This document shows, in pieces, positions 25,197-34,157 of a stretch of DNA of 64,000 nucleotides. Source of the stretch: Pelomonas aquatica. Lineage in GTDB: Bacteria > Pseudomonadota > Gammaproteobacteria > Burkholderiales > Burkholderiaceae_C. The stretch lies in NCBI RefSeq assembly GCF_026712205.1, contig NZ_JAPPUW010000019.1, positions 1 through 64,000 on the forward strand, written 5' to 3'. The translations under genes were made by a program, and so were the position numbers. The notes under the pieces were generated by a model. That model made no database searches, was not told where the DNA came from, and was given only the letters and a program-made list of their open reading frames with translations. Within the stretch, counting starts at the first letter, position 1. Each line of letters begins with the position of its first letter.

Positions 25197-25417
25197 GCCA
25201 GCCGGGTCCGCACACGAGCCAGTGCCGCATCCGCCGGCACCAACTGAACCTCTCCTGACCGCACGGTTTCGCGGCGCCGCTGGGCCTCGGCGATCCAGGC
25301 CTGCTGCGCCGGCGTCCGAGGTTCCAGGCTGGCGATCAGCAGCTCCAGCAGACGCGCCCGTTCTGCTTCCGGCAAGCCCAGCACTTGGGCTTGAAGGTCA
25401 TCGGTCGAGATCGACAT
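25193..25417 (-). CDS. Addiction-module antitoxin
   Basis: The ATG at 25417 is preceded by CCGGAGAACTGCCC and gives 74 residues. The family-typical antitoxin start SISTDDLQAQVLGLPEAERA is followed by LLELLIASLEPRTPAQQAWI, a charged helix and a C-terminal toxin-binding tail. This matches the addiction-module (stabilisation protein) antitoxin family that pairs with ParE-like toxins. The stop overlaps the toxin start by four bases. An in-frame ATG 72 bases upstream lacks a ribosome binding site. Confidence 0.85.
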   Translation of the reverse strand: MSISTDDLQAQVLGLPEAERARLLELLIASLEPRTPAQQAWIAEAQRRRETVRSGEVQLVPADAALARVRTRLA

Positions 25418-25593
25418 GGGCAGTTCTCCGGGTGTCGGCGGGGCTGGCGGATGGAGTCGGTATTGGACTTCGACGTCGCGCACCGGCACCCACTGGGCAG
25501 TGCCGGGAACGCAGTGTGCTCAGGCCAGGCTCCCGATTTTGAACCCGCCCGACTGTCGCTTCGCGCGAGCCGCCATCGCCATCATGCATCGCG

Positions 25594-25827
25594 TCAGCGT
25601 CCGTGCGGCCAGGTCGAGCGTTTGGTGGGGGCCTTGGCCGCCTTGCCCTTGGCCGCCCACAGCTTGTAGGCCGAAGGCGTCAGTTCGCGCTTCAGCAGCG
25701 CCACCAGCTCGCCGTGGCCGATGCCATGCTCCAGCATGACCTTGCTGAAGGGCGGCGTGTCGTCCCAGGCGGTGGCGATCACGCGCTTGAGTTCTTCGGC
25801 TGTGAGTTTGGGAGCGGGTTTGGCCAT
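25594..25827 (-). CDS. DUF2805 (TIGR03643) family protein
   Basis: A 77-residue basic protein starting MAKPAPKLTAEELKRVIATA and containing WDDTPPFSKVMLEHGIGHGE and LLKRELTPSAYKLWAAKGKA. These are the conserved helical features of the TIGR03643/DUF2805 family, which looks like a small HTH but has no assigned function. It lies between the alpha-2-macroglobulin gene (132 bases upstream) and the antitoxin gene (176 bases downstream) on the same strand. The flanking gaps hold nothing that I can support. Confidence 0.8.
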   Translation of the reverse strand: MAKPAPKLTAEELKRVIATAWDDTPPFSKVMLEHGIGHGELVALLKRELTPSAYKLWAAKGKAAKAPTKRSTWPHGR

Positions 25828-25959
25828 GGGGGATTGTGTGTCGCACAACGAAATGCGGACCGATCTCATTTGTCTTCGGGAACGATGAACTTGGTGATCC
25901 GTCATTCCGTGTCGGCGCAATGCACGCCGCCCTATCGATGTGATGCTTGGTTCCGTGAA

Positions 25960-28900
25960 CTAGCGGGACTTGTCGACGATGGCGATGTCGCTCTCCACCT
26001 TCCCAACCCCCCTCACCTCCGGCCGATACATATCCTCCGCAAACGTCGCCGGCACCACATATTTACCCGGCGTCACGGCCCGGACCAGGTAGAACAGCTC
26101 CAGCGGCTGTCCCAGCTGGGCGGCGGCCACGAAGCGGTCGTCGCGGTATTCGGTGTGGACGATGCGCTCGTTCGCATTCGCCTGGGCGATGTTGACGCCC
26201 TCCACCGTGAACTCGCCGGCCTGGGGGCCCTGGCTGAGGTTGAGGTTCTCGATCTCGAAGCCGGCCGGGATGCGGTCCACGACGAGGCCGTCCTTGATGG
26301 TCTGGCTGGCCTTCACGCGCAGGCGGACGATGAACATCTCGCCGGTCGTGAATTGCCGGGCCGTGACCGGCTTGCCTTCCGTCGTGAACATCGCGCGGTC
26401 GACGGCGATGCGGTCGCTGCTCGGCGCCGGTGGTTTGGTCGGGTAGCCCTGGGCCGTGATGTCGACGAACAGCGGCGCGGCGCCGTCGTTCTTCAGCGCG
26501 ATGCCGGACTTGAGCTGCGCGACGCCGAAGCTCTGCCGGCCCACGCCGTTACCGGTCCAGGGGTCGGCCTTGGCGCCCACGGTGACGGCGGTCTTCCAGC
26601 TGTCGTCCTTGGCGGCCCCGGCGGCCTGCACGGCCAGGAACAGGGCCAGGCGCTCCTGCGTGGAGTAGTAGTTGCGGGTACGGAAGTCGTCGGACAGGTC
26701 GAACAGCAGGTTCTCGCGTCGCTCGTGCTGCACCTTGTGGCGCAGCAGCAGCGCATAGGCCAGGGCGCGGTCGCGCACGCGTGAGCCGTAGTCGCCCAGC
26801 CACTGGCCCCACCAGGTGTTGCCCGGGTCGTCGGGCTGGTAGCCGTAGCCGCGGCTCATCGCATCGTCCAGCGCGGCCTTGGCGCGGGGCTCGTCGCCCA
26901 TCAGCTTCAGCGCCAGGCTCAGCTGCACCAGCGGCAGGGGCGACAGCGCGTTGCCGCGGTACTGGTCGTGCAGCGTGCGCAGCGTGGCCAGCGGCGCCTT
27001 CTGCTCGCGGGCCAGGATGTAGCCGGCGTGCGCGGCCTCGGCAAAGCGCTGGTGGGCGATGCGCATCAGCTCGGTGTCGCGGTAGTCGGCCAGCCGGCCC
27101 TTGTCGTCGCGCCTGGGGGCCTTGGGCGGCATGCTCTGCTGCGCGGGGCTGCGCTGGAACTGCTCCAGCAGGTTGTCCAGCGAGCGCTTCAGCATGGCCT
27201 CGGGCACCGCGAAGCCGGCGTCGCGCGAGTCCTGCAGGAAGCCGGTGACGTAGGCGCTCAGCCAGGCCTCGTAGGGGCTGCTGGCGGCCCACAGGCCGTA
27301 GCCGCCCTTGGGCTGCTGCATGCCGGCGAGCCGCGCGAAGGCGCCGTCCAGCCGCTTGGCGCGTTCCTCGCGGGGCACGGGCGTCAGGCCCCAGCGCCTG
27401 GCGGCCTCGTCGTCGATGAAGACCAGCGGATAGGCGCTGGACGTCGTCTGCTCCAGGCAGCCGTAGGGGTACATCAGCAGGCCCTGCACCTGGTCCCTGA
27501 TGGCTATGGGCGGCGTGTTGGAGACGGTCAGGGCCACCGTGGCCGAGCCGTTCCAGTAGGCGTCCAGCAGCGCCTTGTCCAGCGCCTGCGTGGCGCCGGG
27601 CTCCAGGCGCAGGCGGCGGCTCTCGCGAGTCAGCGGCGTGACGGGCTGCACCTGCAGCGCGGCCTGGCGCGTGAGGCTCAGGGCGCCGGCGCTGACCTTG
27701 ACCTCGATGGGTGCCAGGCCATACGCGTCCAGCGCCTCGGCCTGGAAGCGCAGGATCTGGCGCTGCTTGTCCGCAAGCCTGATCGTGTCGGCACTGCCGG
27801 TGATGCGCACCGGGCCGGTGGACGAGACCGCCACCTTGACCTCCTGCGGCGCGCCGCTGAGGTTGGTCACGTCCAGCGCAATCGTCGCCTTGTCGCCGGG
27901 CGACACGAAGCGCGGCATGTTCAGCTCGGCCACCAGCGGCGCGGCGACCACCGTCTCGGCCTGGGCCGAGGCATAACTGTCTGCGCTGCTGACCACGGCC
28001 ATCACGCGCAGCGTGCCGTTGAAGTCGGGCAGCTTCAGGTTGACGGTGGCCTCGCCCTTGGCGTCCAGCTGCACGGGGCCGCTGAACAGGTCCACGAGCA
28101 GCAGCTTGCGCGGCATGGACTGCGAATCGCGCTTGCCCGCGTCGCCACCGAAGCGCTGCCTGGCGGCGTTGCCTTCCATCTTCTCGATCAGGCGGCCGTA
28201 GAGGTCCAGCATGTCGGCGCCGTAGCGGTGCTTGCCGAAGAAGAAGTCCTGCGGGTCGGGCGTCTTGAAGTTGGTGATGTTCAGGATGCCCACGTCCACC
28301 GCGCTCACGGTGACGATGGCCGGCTTGCCGGCCAGCTGGGGCACCTTGACGCCTACGCTCAGCGGCGTGGACGGCACGGCCTTGGCCGGCGCGGTCAGCG
28401 TGAGCTTGGGCTTGCGGTCCTCGCGGTTCAGCGGCAGGTGCACCAGGCCCAGCGCGCGCGCCGGCGTCACGCGGTCGCCCTCGCTGCCGGGGCGGAAGGC
28501 GGCGACCGTGATGTAGAGGTCGTGGCGGGCCCAGGCGGCATCCACCGGGATCTCCAGCGCCGTGCCCGAGGCCTTCACGGCCATGCGCCTGGCCCACAGC
28601 ACCTTGTCGCCCTCCACCGTGACGATGGCCTCGCCATCGTGCGGCGGCTTGATGGCGAGCCTGGCCACGTCGCCCGGCTTGAAGGGGGCGCCCTGCAGCT
28701 TGAGCTGCACGCGGTCGGGGCGGTTGCCGACGTCGTCGGCGTCCTGCGCGCCGTAGCCGGCGTAGAAGGCATAGCGCGTCGTCAGCCTGGACTCGGGGTC
28801 GGTCAGCTCCAGCCGGTAGCGGCCCCAGCGCACGGGCAGGGCGATCTTGGTGCGGGCCGACAGTGCCAGCGTGCGTGCCTCCACCAGTTCGTCGGTGGTG

Positions 28901-31038
28901 TTGAAGCCCGAGTTCCAGCCGCGGCCGTCGTCATAACGCCAGTACCACTGGCGCTCCTCGTAGATGAGCTTGAGGTCCAGCGCCTTGGCCGGCTTGAACC
29001 GGCCCTGGGTGTCCACGCGCACCAGCTCGAACTCGGCCAGCGCGCCCTCGGCGGCCACGTTGCGGTCGAACAGCGGGCGCAGGCCCACCAGCACCGGCGC
29101 CGGCCACCAGACGCGCTCCAGCGTGCGCACCACCGGCCGGCCGCCGCTCTCCAGCAGGCTGAAGGCCGCACGCAGCTTCATCGGCGATTTGCGCTCGGCC
29201 AGCTGCGGCGTCAGCGTCATCTCGGCATGGCCCTGCCCGTCGAGGTCCTGGGCCTCCAGGTCCTGGCGGTTCCTGGCCTTGTCGTCGTCCAGCGTGCCGA
29301 AGATGAAGCCGGGCAGCTGCTGCGGCAGGGGGTTCAGCAGGCGCTCGCTGAAGGCGCTGGCCTGCAGCCGGTTGCCGGCGGCGGGGGCGCCGTAGAGATA
29401 GTCGCCCTGCACCTGCATGGGCAGCGCGCCGTCGCCCTGCATCGGGCCTTCGGCGGCCGTCAGCGCGAGCTTCATGCGCTCGGGCAGGAACTCCTCGACC
29501 TTGAAAGCCCATTGCGCATCCGGCGTCCTGGCCGCGGGGTCGATGCGGGCCTGGACCGTCCAGCCGCCGGTGGGCGCGTCGGCAGGCAGCGCGATGCCCT
29601 GCAGGTAGTAGCCGCTGCCCAACTTGCCGGGTTGGACGAGCTGCTCGACGAGCTTGCTGCCGTCGGGCTTCTTGACCGTGACGGTGACGGGCAGCGGCTT
29701 GGGCAGGGGCTTGCCGTCGGCATCGCGCGCCAGCACCGACAGCTGGAAGTTTTCGCCGGGCCGGTACAGGTCGCGGCCGGCGTAGACGAAGAGCTTGTTG
29801 TTGCGCGAGGGGTAGCCGGTGGCCTCGAATTCGGTCAGGTCCAGCGCGGCGTCGCGCAGCGACAGCACGGACATTTCCTTGCCGTCGCGGCGCGCCAGCA
29901 CCGCGCGGGCCTTGTCGCTGCTGCCGCTGAAGACCGTATGGCCATCGTCATCGCTCTGCGCCTGGGCCAGCACCTTGCCGGCGTCGTCCACCAGGCTCAG
30001 CTCGATGCCCGACATCGCCTTGCCGCTCTTCAGCGAGGTCGTGAACACGTCCAGCTGCGCGGCGTGGCGGCGCAGGTGCAGGCCGATGTCGGTCACGTAG
30101 TAGTGCGTGACCTGGTAGTCCCAGCCGAAGCGGCCGGGCGTGTTCATCACCGCGACATAGATGCCCGGCTCCTGCAGCGCCTTGATGCCCTCCACGGGCA
30201 GGAAGCTGACGTTGCGGCGGTTGGGCCGCGCATCGGTCGTGAAGCGGGTGATGTAGACGCTGTCGCTCATCGCGCGCAGCTCGTCCAGCACCCAGCCGCC
30301 GACGGTGCCCTTCAGGCGGCGCTGGTTGTCGCTGTAGCCGTCGTAGAAACAGTCTTCCTGGCAGTCGTCGGCGCCGGTGACCGGATTGACGCGCTTGCGA
30401 AGGCCGCCTACCTGCTCCAGGAAGGCCGGCAACGAGGCCGGCTTGATGCGCAGGAACTGCACGTCCACCTCGGGCGTGTTGACCGTGACGATGGGCAGGC
30501 CGCCGTTCTGGCCGGCCGGCAGCACGAGGCCCTTGCTGGCGAAGTAGTAGCTGGCCGGCATGGCCTCGCTGACGGCCTCGCAGCCTTGCGGCGTCGCCAG
30601 CTTGGCGCCGCCGCGCGAGGCGATGTCGGCCTTCAGCGCGATACGGTAGCTGCGGTCGGGCGTGACATAGGGCAGGTAGAGCACGCGTGGGTTGTCGGCC
30701 AGCACCCAGCGCGCGGCCAGCGGCTTGAAGCTGGTGTCGGCCGGGGGCGTCTTGCTGCCGTCGTCCCTGGCCTTGGGCGCGTCGCCCTCGCTGGCGGTCA
30801 GCAGAGCGCCGAAATCCTGCCTGGGGTTCAGCGGCTGCGTGAAGACGACCGCGATGGCGGGCGAGCCGTCGAAGAGGCGCGCCCTGCACTCGCTGAACGC
30901 GAAGGCCTGTTCGCTGCCGATCTCGGCGCTGCTGGGCAGGCCGGGCGCCTGGTGGCGCTGCCAGGCGAAATACCCCGCCACGGCCGCGCCGGCCACGAAC
31001 ACGGCCGCCGCGGCGGCCTTCACGATGCTGGATGCCAT
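25960..31038 (-). CDS. Bacterial alpha-2-macroglobulin family protein
   Basis: A 1692-residue envelope protein with an N-terminal membrane segment or signal (residues 7-25, AAAAAVFVAGAAVAGYFAW). A chain of MG beta-sandwich domains follows, then a bait-like region and the thioester domain. The thioester motif YGCLEQTTSSAYP is intact, with Cys1194 and Gln1197. A helical complement-like domain (PKGGYGLWAASSPYEAWLSA) and a C-terminal receptor-binding-like domain close the protein. It would trap foreign proteases in the periplasm and, with PbpC, protect or repair the wall. No lipobox is seen, so it is either released or held by the N-terminal helix. The length is normal for the large bacterial class. 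Confidence 0.93.
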   Translation of the reverse strand: MASSIVKAAAAAVFVAGAAVAGYFAWQRHQAPGLPSSAEIGSEQAFAFSECRARLFDGSPAIAVVFTQPLNPRQDFGALLTASEGDAPKARDDGSKTPPADTSFKPLAARWVLADNPRVLYLPYVTPDRSYRIALKADIASRGGAKLATPQGCEAVSEAMPASYYFASKGLVLPAGQNGGLPIVTVNTPEVDVQFLRIKPASLPAFLEQVGGLRKRVNPVTGADDCQEDCFYDGYSDNQRRLKGTVGGWVLDELRAMSDSVYITRFTTDARPNRRNVSFLPVEGIKALQEPGIYVAVMNTPGRFGWDYQVTHYYVTDIGLHLRRHAAQLDVFTTSLKSGKAMSGIELSLVDDAGKVLAQAQSDDDGHTVFSGSSDKARAVLARRDGKEMSVLSLRDAALDLTEFEATGYPSRNNKLFVYAGRDLYRPGENFQLSVLARDADGKPLPKPLPVTVTVKKPDGSKLVEQLVQPGKLGSGYYLQGIALPADAPTGGWTVQARIDPAARTPDAQWAFKVEEFLPERMKLALTAAEGPMQGDGALPMQVQGDYLYGAPAAGNRLQASAFSERLLNPLPQQLPGFIFGTLDDDKARNRQDLEAQDLDGQGHAEMTLTPQLAERKSPMKLRAAFSLLESGGRPVVRTLERVWWPAPVLVGLRPLFDRNVAAEGALAEFELVRVDTQGRFKPAKALDLKLIYEERQWYWRYDDGRGWNSGFNTTDELVEARTLALSARTKIALPVRWGRYRLELTDPESRLTTRYAFYAGYGAQDADDVGNRPDRVQLKLQGAPFKPGDVARLAIKPPHDGEAIVTVEGDKVLWARRMAVKASGTALEIPVDAAWARHDLYITVAAFRPGSEGDRVTPARALGLVHLPLNREDRKPKLTLTAPAKAVPSTPLSVGVKVPQLAGKPAIVTVSAVDVGILNITNFKTPDPQDFFFGKHRYGADMLDLYGRLIEKMEGNAARQRFGGDAGKRDSQSMPRKLLLVDLFSGPVQLDAKGEATVNLKLPDFNGTLRVMAVVSSADSYASAQAETVVAAPLVAELNMPRFVSPGDKATIALDVTNLSGAPQEVKVAVSSTGPVRITGSADTIRLADKQRQILRFQAEALDAYGLAPIEVKVSAGALSLTRQAALQVQPVTPLTRESRRLRLEPGATQALDKALLDAYWNGSATVALTVSNTPPIAIRDQVQGLLMYPYGCLEQTTSSAYPLVFIDDEAARRWGLTPVPREERAKRLDGAFARLAGMQQPKGGYGLWAASSPYEAWLSAYVTGFLQDSRDAGFAVPEAMLKRSLDNLLEQFQRSPAQQSMPPKAPRRDDKGRLADYRDTELMRIAHQRFAEAAHAGYILAREQKAPLATLRTLHDQYRGNALSPLPLVQLSLALKLMGDEPRAKAALDDAMSRGYGYQPDDPGNTWWGQWLGDYGSRVRDRALAYALLLRHKVQHERRENLLFDLSDDFRTRNYYSTQERLALFLAVQAAGAAKDDSWKTAVTVGAKADPWTGNGVGRQSFGVAQLKSGIALKNDGAAPLFVDITAQGYPTKPPAPSSDRIAVDRAMFTTEGKPVTARQFTTGEMFIVRLRVKASQTIKDGLVVDRIPAGFEIENLNLSQGPQAGEFTVEGVNIAQANANERIVHTEYRDDRFVAAAQLGQPLELFYLVRAVTPGKYVVPATFAEDMYRPEVRGVGKVESDIAIVDKSR

Positions 31039-31113
31039 CCGAGTCCCCTCCCTGGGTGCGCAGGGAGTGTAGGGAGGCTCGGCGGCGGATTCGGACGGAG
31101 AAATTCCCCAGGT

Positions 31114-31245
31114 TCAGCGCAGCGGCGCCTGCATGGACAGCAGCGCGCCCAGCTGGCCGGTCTCGGGCGTGTCCAGCGTCAGAACGAAGCCCAGCAGCGA
31201 CACCAGCAGCGTGGCGGCGAACCTGAGGCGGGCGAGCGTGAGCAT
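31114..31245 (-). CDS. Possible 43-residue membrane protein
   Basis: A short frame from the ATG at 31245 encodes a basic start (MLTLARLRF), one hydrophobic helix (AATLLVSLLGFVLTL) and a short tail. It lies just upstream of the alpha-2-macroglobulin gene on the same strand, with 75 bases between them. The ribosome binding site is weak. I include it as a tentative small gene; the gap 31246-31322 shows nothing else. Confidence 0.3.
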   Translation of the reverse strand: MLTLARLRFAATLLVSLLGFVLTLDTPETGQLGALLSMQAPLR

Positions 31246-31322
31246 GGCGCGATGGTGGACCACGGCGCGGCCCGGCGCGCCCCCTAACTTGCTGGTGAAT
31301 GCTGACGGCGTGGTGGCAGCAG

Positions 31323-32228
31323 TCAGCGGCCGCCGAGGGCGCGCCGCAACTGGCCCGGCGTCGCGCCGACGCCGGCCTTGAAGCGCTGGCTCAGGTGGCT
31401 GGCGCCCGCATAGCCGCAGGCGGCGGCGATGTCGGCCAGCGGCAGCGCGCTGCCGCGCAGCAGCGCACGGGCGCGGTCCAGGCGGCGCGTGGCCACCCAG
31501 TCGTGCACCGTGCAGCCCATGGACGCGCGGAACATGCGCGCGAAGTGGAACTCCGACAGATGGGCCTCGGCGGCCAGGCGCGGCAGGCTCAGGTCGGCCT
31601 GGTCCAGATGGGCGTCGACAAAGGCCAGCACGCGCCGCCGCGCCGTGCCCGACAGGCCGCCGGCGCCGCCGCGTTCGGCGCGCTCGCGCAGCCTCGGCCT
31701 TGCCGCCTGCAGCACGAGGCGGTCCAGCGCGGCCTGGCTCAGCGCGTCGATGCGCAGGCGCTCGGCCGGGTCCTGCCAGTCCAGTGCGGCGACGCCCTTG
31801 GCCCAGGCGGCCAGCACGGCGTCCGCGCCGAAGATGCGCTGCTCCAGCGTGAAGGCGCGCGGCTCGGCGTCCAGCAGGCGCACGACGCGGTGGCCCCAAG
31901 CCTCGGCCGACAGATAGAGGTGGACGAAGCGCAGCGGCCCGGCGACGTTCCAGCGCGATTCGTGCTCGGCCGGCAGCACGCAGTGGCAGCCTGGCGAGCC
32001 GGTCTGGCCGGGCGTGTCGACGAGGTGGGTCGCATGCCCGCCCTGCAGGTAGACCGACAGCGTGTGGTGGCCCGGCCGCCGGTAGTCGATGCGGCCGCCG
32101 TGGTTGCACCACTGCACCAGGCGCAGGCCGTCGGCGAGCGCGAGCTCGCGCTCGCGGCGCGCGCTGGAGCGGCCCAGCACATCGAAGACGGGCTGGTGGG
32201 TGGTGGCGCCGGCGGTCGGGTTGGCCAT
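31323..32228 (-). CDS. AraC family transcriptional regulator
   Basis: A 301-residue protein whose N-terminal cupin-like domain (residues 1-180) contains HTLSVYLQGG, PGQTGSPGCHCVLPAEHES and LRFVHLYLSAEAW. The C-terminal part (about 205-300) carries two AraC HTH motifs: LSLPRLAAEAHLSEFHFARM and DIAAACGYAGASHLSQRFK, followed by the GATPGQLRR ending. The layout fits an effector-binding regulator. It is divergent from an EamA transporter gene with about 100 bases between starts. That transporter is its probable target. Confidence 0.88.
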   Translation of the reverse strand: MANPTAGATTHQPVFDVLGRSSARRERELALADGLRLVQWCNHGGRIDYRRPGHHTLSVYLQGGHATHLVDTPGQTGSPGCHCVLPAEHESRWNVAGPLRFVHLYLSAEAWGHRVVRLLDAEPRAFTLEQRIFGADAVLAAWAKGVAALDWQDPAERLRIDALSQAALDRLVLQAARPRLRERAERGGAGGLSGTARRRVLAFVDAHLDQADLSLPRLAAEAHLSEFHFARMFRASMGCTVHDWVATRRLDRARALLRGSALPLADIAAACGYAGASHLSQRFKAGVGATPGQLRRALGGR

Positions 32229-32329
32229 GGCGCGATGCTAGGGCCGAAGCCCGTGCCGGGGCTGGCGCGGGGGCAAGGATGCGCAGGAATCTGCAATCGC
32301 GCCGTCGGCCGCCGCGCGATGCTGGTGGC

Positions 32330-33241
32330 ATGAATGCCTTGCTCTACCTGCTCGTCGTGCTGATCTGGGGCACGACCTGGATCGCGCTGAAATGGCAGCT
32401 CGGGCCCGTGCCCATCGCGCTGTCCATCGCCTACCGCTTCGGCCTGGCGGCGCTGCTGCTGTTCGCGTGGCTGATCTGGCGGCGCCAGCTCCTCGTGCCG
32501 CGCGGCCGGGCGCGCGCGTGGGTGCTGGCCCAGGGCCTGTGCCTGTTCTGCCTGAACTTCGTCTGCTTCCTGAACGCCAGCCGGACGGTGGCCAGCGGCC
32601 TCGTGGCCGTCGTGTTTTCCAGCGCGGCGCTGTGGAATGCGCTGCTGGCCCGCGTCGTGCACGGCCGCGCCATCGCGCCCCAGGTGCTGGCCGGCGGCGC
32701 GCTGGGGCTGGCGGGGCTGGTGCTGCTGTTCTGGCCGGAGATCAGCGCCGGCCATGCCAGTGCGGCCGGCCTGGCCTGGGCGCTGGGCGGCACGCTGTGC
32801 TTCTCGACCGGCAACCTGCTGTCGGCCGCGCTGCAGGCCCGGGGCCTGAAGCCGGTGCAGACCAATGCCTGGGGCATGGCCGTCGGCACGGCCATCCTGC
32901 TGGGCCATGCGCTCGTGACGGGCGCGCCGCTGGTGTTCGACGCCAGCCCGCGCTATGTCGGTGCGCTGCTCTACCTCGCCGTCCCGGGCTCGGTCATCGG
33001 CTTCACGGCCTATCTGACGCTGGTGGGGCGGCTGGGGCCGGAGCGGGCGGCCTACAGCACGGTGCTGTTCCCGGTCGTCGCGCTGAACGTGTCGGCCTGG
33101 GCCGAGGGCTACCGCTGGACGGCGCCGGCGCTGCTGGGGCTGCTGCTGGTGATGGCCGGCAATGTGCTGGTGTTCAGGAAGAAGCCGGCGTCCGGCGCTT
33201 CTCCAGCAAGGCCATCGCCTCGCCCACCAGCCCGCGCCTGA
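32330..33241 (+). CDS. EamA/DMT family transporter
   Basis: A 303-residue protein with ten hydrophobic helices arranged as two EamA repeats, starting LYLLVVLIWGTTWIALKWQL and with RTVASGLVAVVFSSAALWNA in the first repeat. The second repeat includes GSVIGFTAYLTLVGRLGPER and LLGLLLVMAGNVLVF. Such proteins export amino acids or other metabolites. The start at 32330 places the first helix at the N-terminus; earlier in-frame codons would add an arginine-rich leader. The tail (SGASPARPSPRPPARA) overlaps the 3' end of the convergent livM gene by 68 bases. Confidence 0.88.
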   Translation: MNALLYLLVVLIWGTTWIALKWQLGPVPIALSIAYRFGLAALLLFAWLIWRRQLLVPRGRARAWVLAQGLCLFCLNFVCFLNASRTVASGLVAVVFSSAALWNALLARVVHGRAIAPQVLAGGALGLAGLVLLFWPEISAGHASAAGLAWALGGTLCFSTGNLLSAALQARGLKPVQTNAWGMAVGTAILLGHALVTGAPLVFDASPRYVGALLYLAVPGSVIGFTAYLTLVGRLGPERAAYSTVLFPVVALNVSAWAEGYRWTAPALLGLLLVMAGNVLVFRKKPASGASPARPSPRPPARA

Positions 33242-34157
33242 AGGCCAGCACGCAGACGATGAAGATCAGCCCGGTCACGAGGCTGACCGATTCGCCCAGG
33301 CCCTGGAACCAGGCCACGCCGGTCAGGTCGGCCAGCAGGTTGCCGAGGTCGCCGATCTTGTTCTCCAGCGCGATGATGACCAGCGCGCCCGCCATCGGGC
33401 CGACGAGGGTGCCCATGCCGCCCACCAGCGTCATCAGGATGACCAGGCCGGAGGTGGTCCAGATCGCGTCGGTCAGCGTCGCGAAGCCCAGCACCAGGGT
33501 CTTGGTGGCCCCGGCCAGGCCGGCCAGCGCGGCGGACAGCACGAAGGCCAGCAGCTTGAACTGGGCCGTGTCATAGCCCAGCGACGTGGCGCGGGCCTCG
33601 TTCTCGCGGATGGAGGTCAGCACCTGGCCGAAGGGCGAATGCACGATGCGGTAGATGAGCCAGAACGCGGCGATGAAGATGCCGAGCACGACGTAGAACA
33701 GCACCAGGTCGTTGTCCAGGCTCAGGCCGAGGAAGCTGCCGCGCGGCACCGACTGCAGGCCGTCCTCGCCGCCGGTGAAGGGCGCCTGCAGGAAGAAGAA
33801 GTACAGCATCTGCGCCAGCGCGAGCGTGATCATCGAGAAGTAGATGCCCGAGCGCCGGATGGCCAGCAGCCCGAACGCCAGGCCGACGACGGCCGCGCCG
33901 CCCGTGCCCAGCAGCAGGCCCACCGGCGTGGGCAGGCCCCAGACCTTGAGCGCATGGCCGCACACATAGGCCGCCGTGCCGAGGAAGGCCGCATGGCCGA
34001 AGGACAGCAGGCCGGTGAAGCCCACCAGCAGGTTGAAGGCGCAGGCGAACAGCGCGTAGCACAGCACCTTCATGACGAAGACGGGGTAGGCGCCGAGCGC
34101 CGGCAGCAGCGCGATGCCGACGAAAAGGGCGGCGTAGCCAACGAGCTTCTTGTTCAT
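33174..34157 (-). CDS. livM: Branched-chain amino acid-type ABC permease LivM
   Basis: The 327-residue inner-membrane protein has about ten helices. LivM signatures are LLVGFTGLLSFGHAAFLGTA, the EAA-like cytoplasmic loop SIRENEARATSLGYDTAQFK and LVGGMGTLVGPMAGALV. It pairs with LivH to form the channel of a HAAT importer. Its start overlaps the livH stop by four bases (ATGA), and it is the last gene of livG-livF-livK-livH-livM. Substrates of such systems include branched-chain amino acids, amides, urea and aromatic acids; the adjacent hydrolase hints at a non-standard solute. Confidence 0.92.
   Translation of the reverse strand: MNKKLVGYAALFVGIALLPALGAYPVFVMKVLCYALFACAFNLLVGFTGLLSFGHAAFLGTAAYVCGHALKVWGLPTPVGLLLGTGGAAVVGLAFGLLAIRRSGIYFSMITLALAQMLYFFFLQAPFTGGEDGLQSVPRGSFLGLSLDNDLVLFYVVLGIFIAAFWLIYRIVHSPFGQVLTSIRENEARATSLGYDTAQFKLLAFVLSAALAGLAGATKTLVLGFATLTDAIWTTSGLVILMTLVGGMGTLVGPMAGALVIIALENKIGDLGNLLADLTGVAWFQGLGESVSLVTGLIFIVCVLAFRRGLVGEAMALLEKRRTPASS

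Noticed and set aside
26968-31287. A 1439-codon open frame antisense to the alpha-2-macroglobulin gene
   Set aside because: Caused by the strong third-position G/C bias of the real gene; low complexity, no domains.
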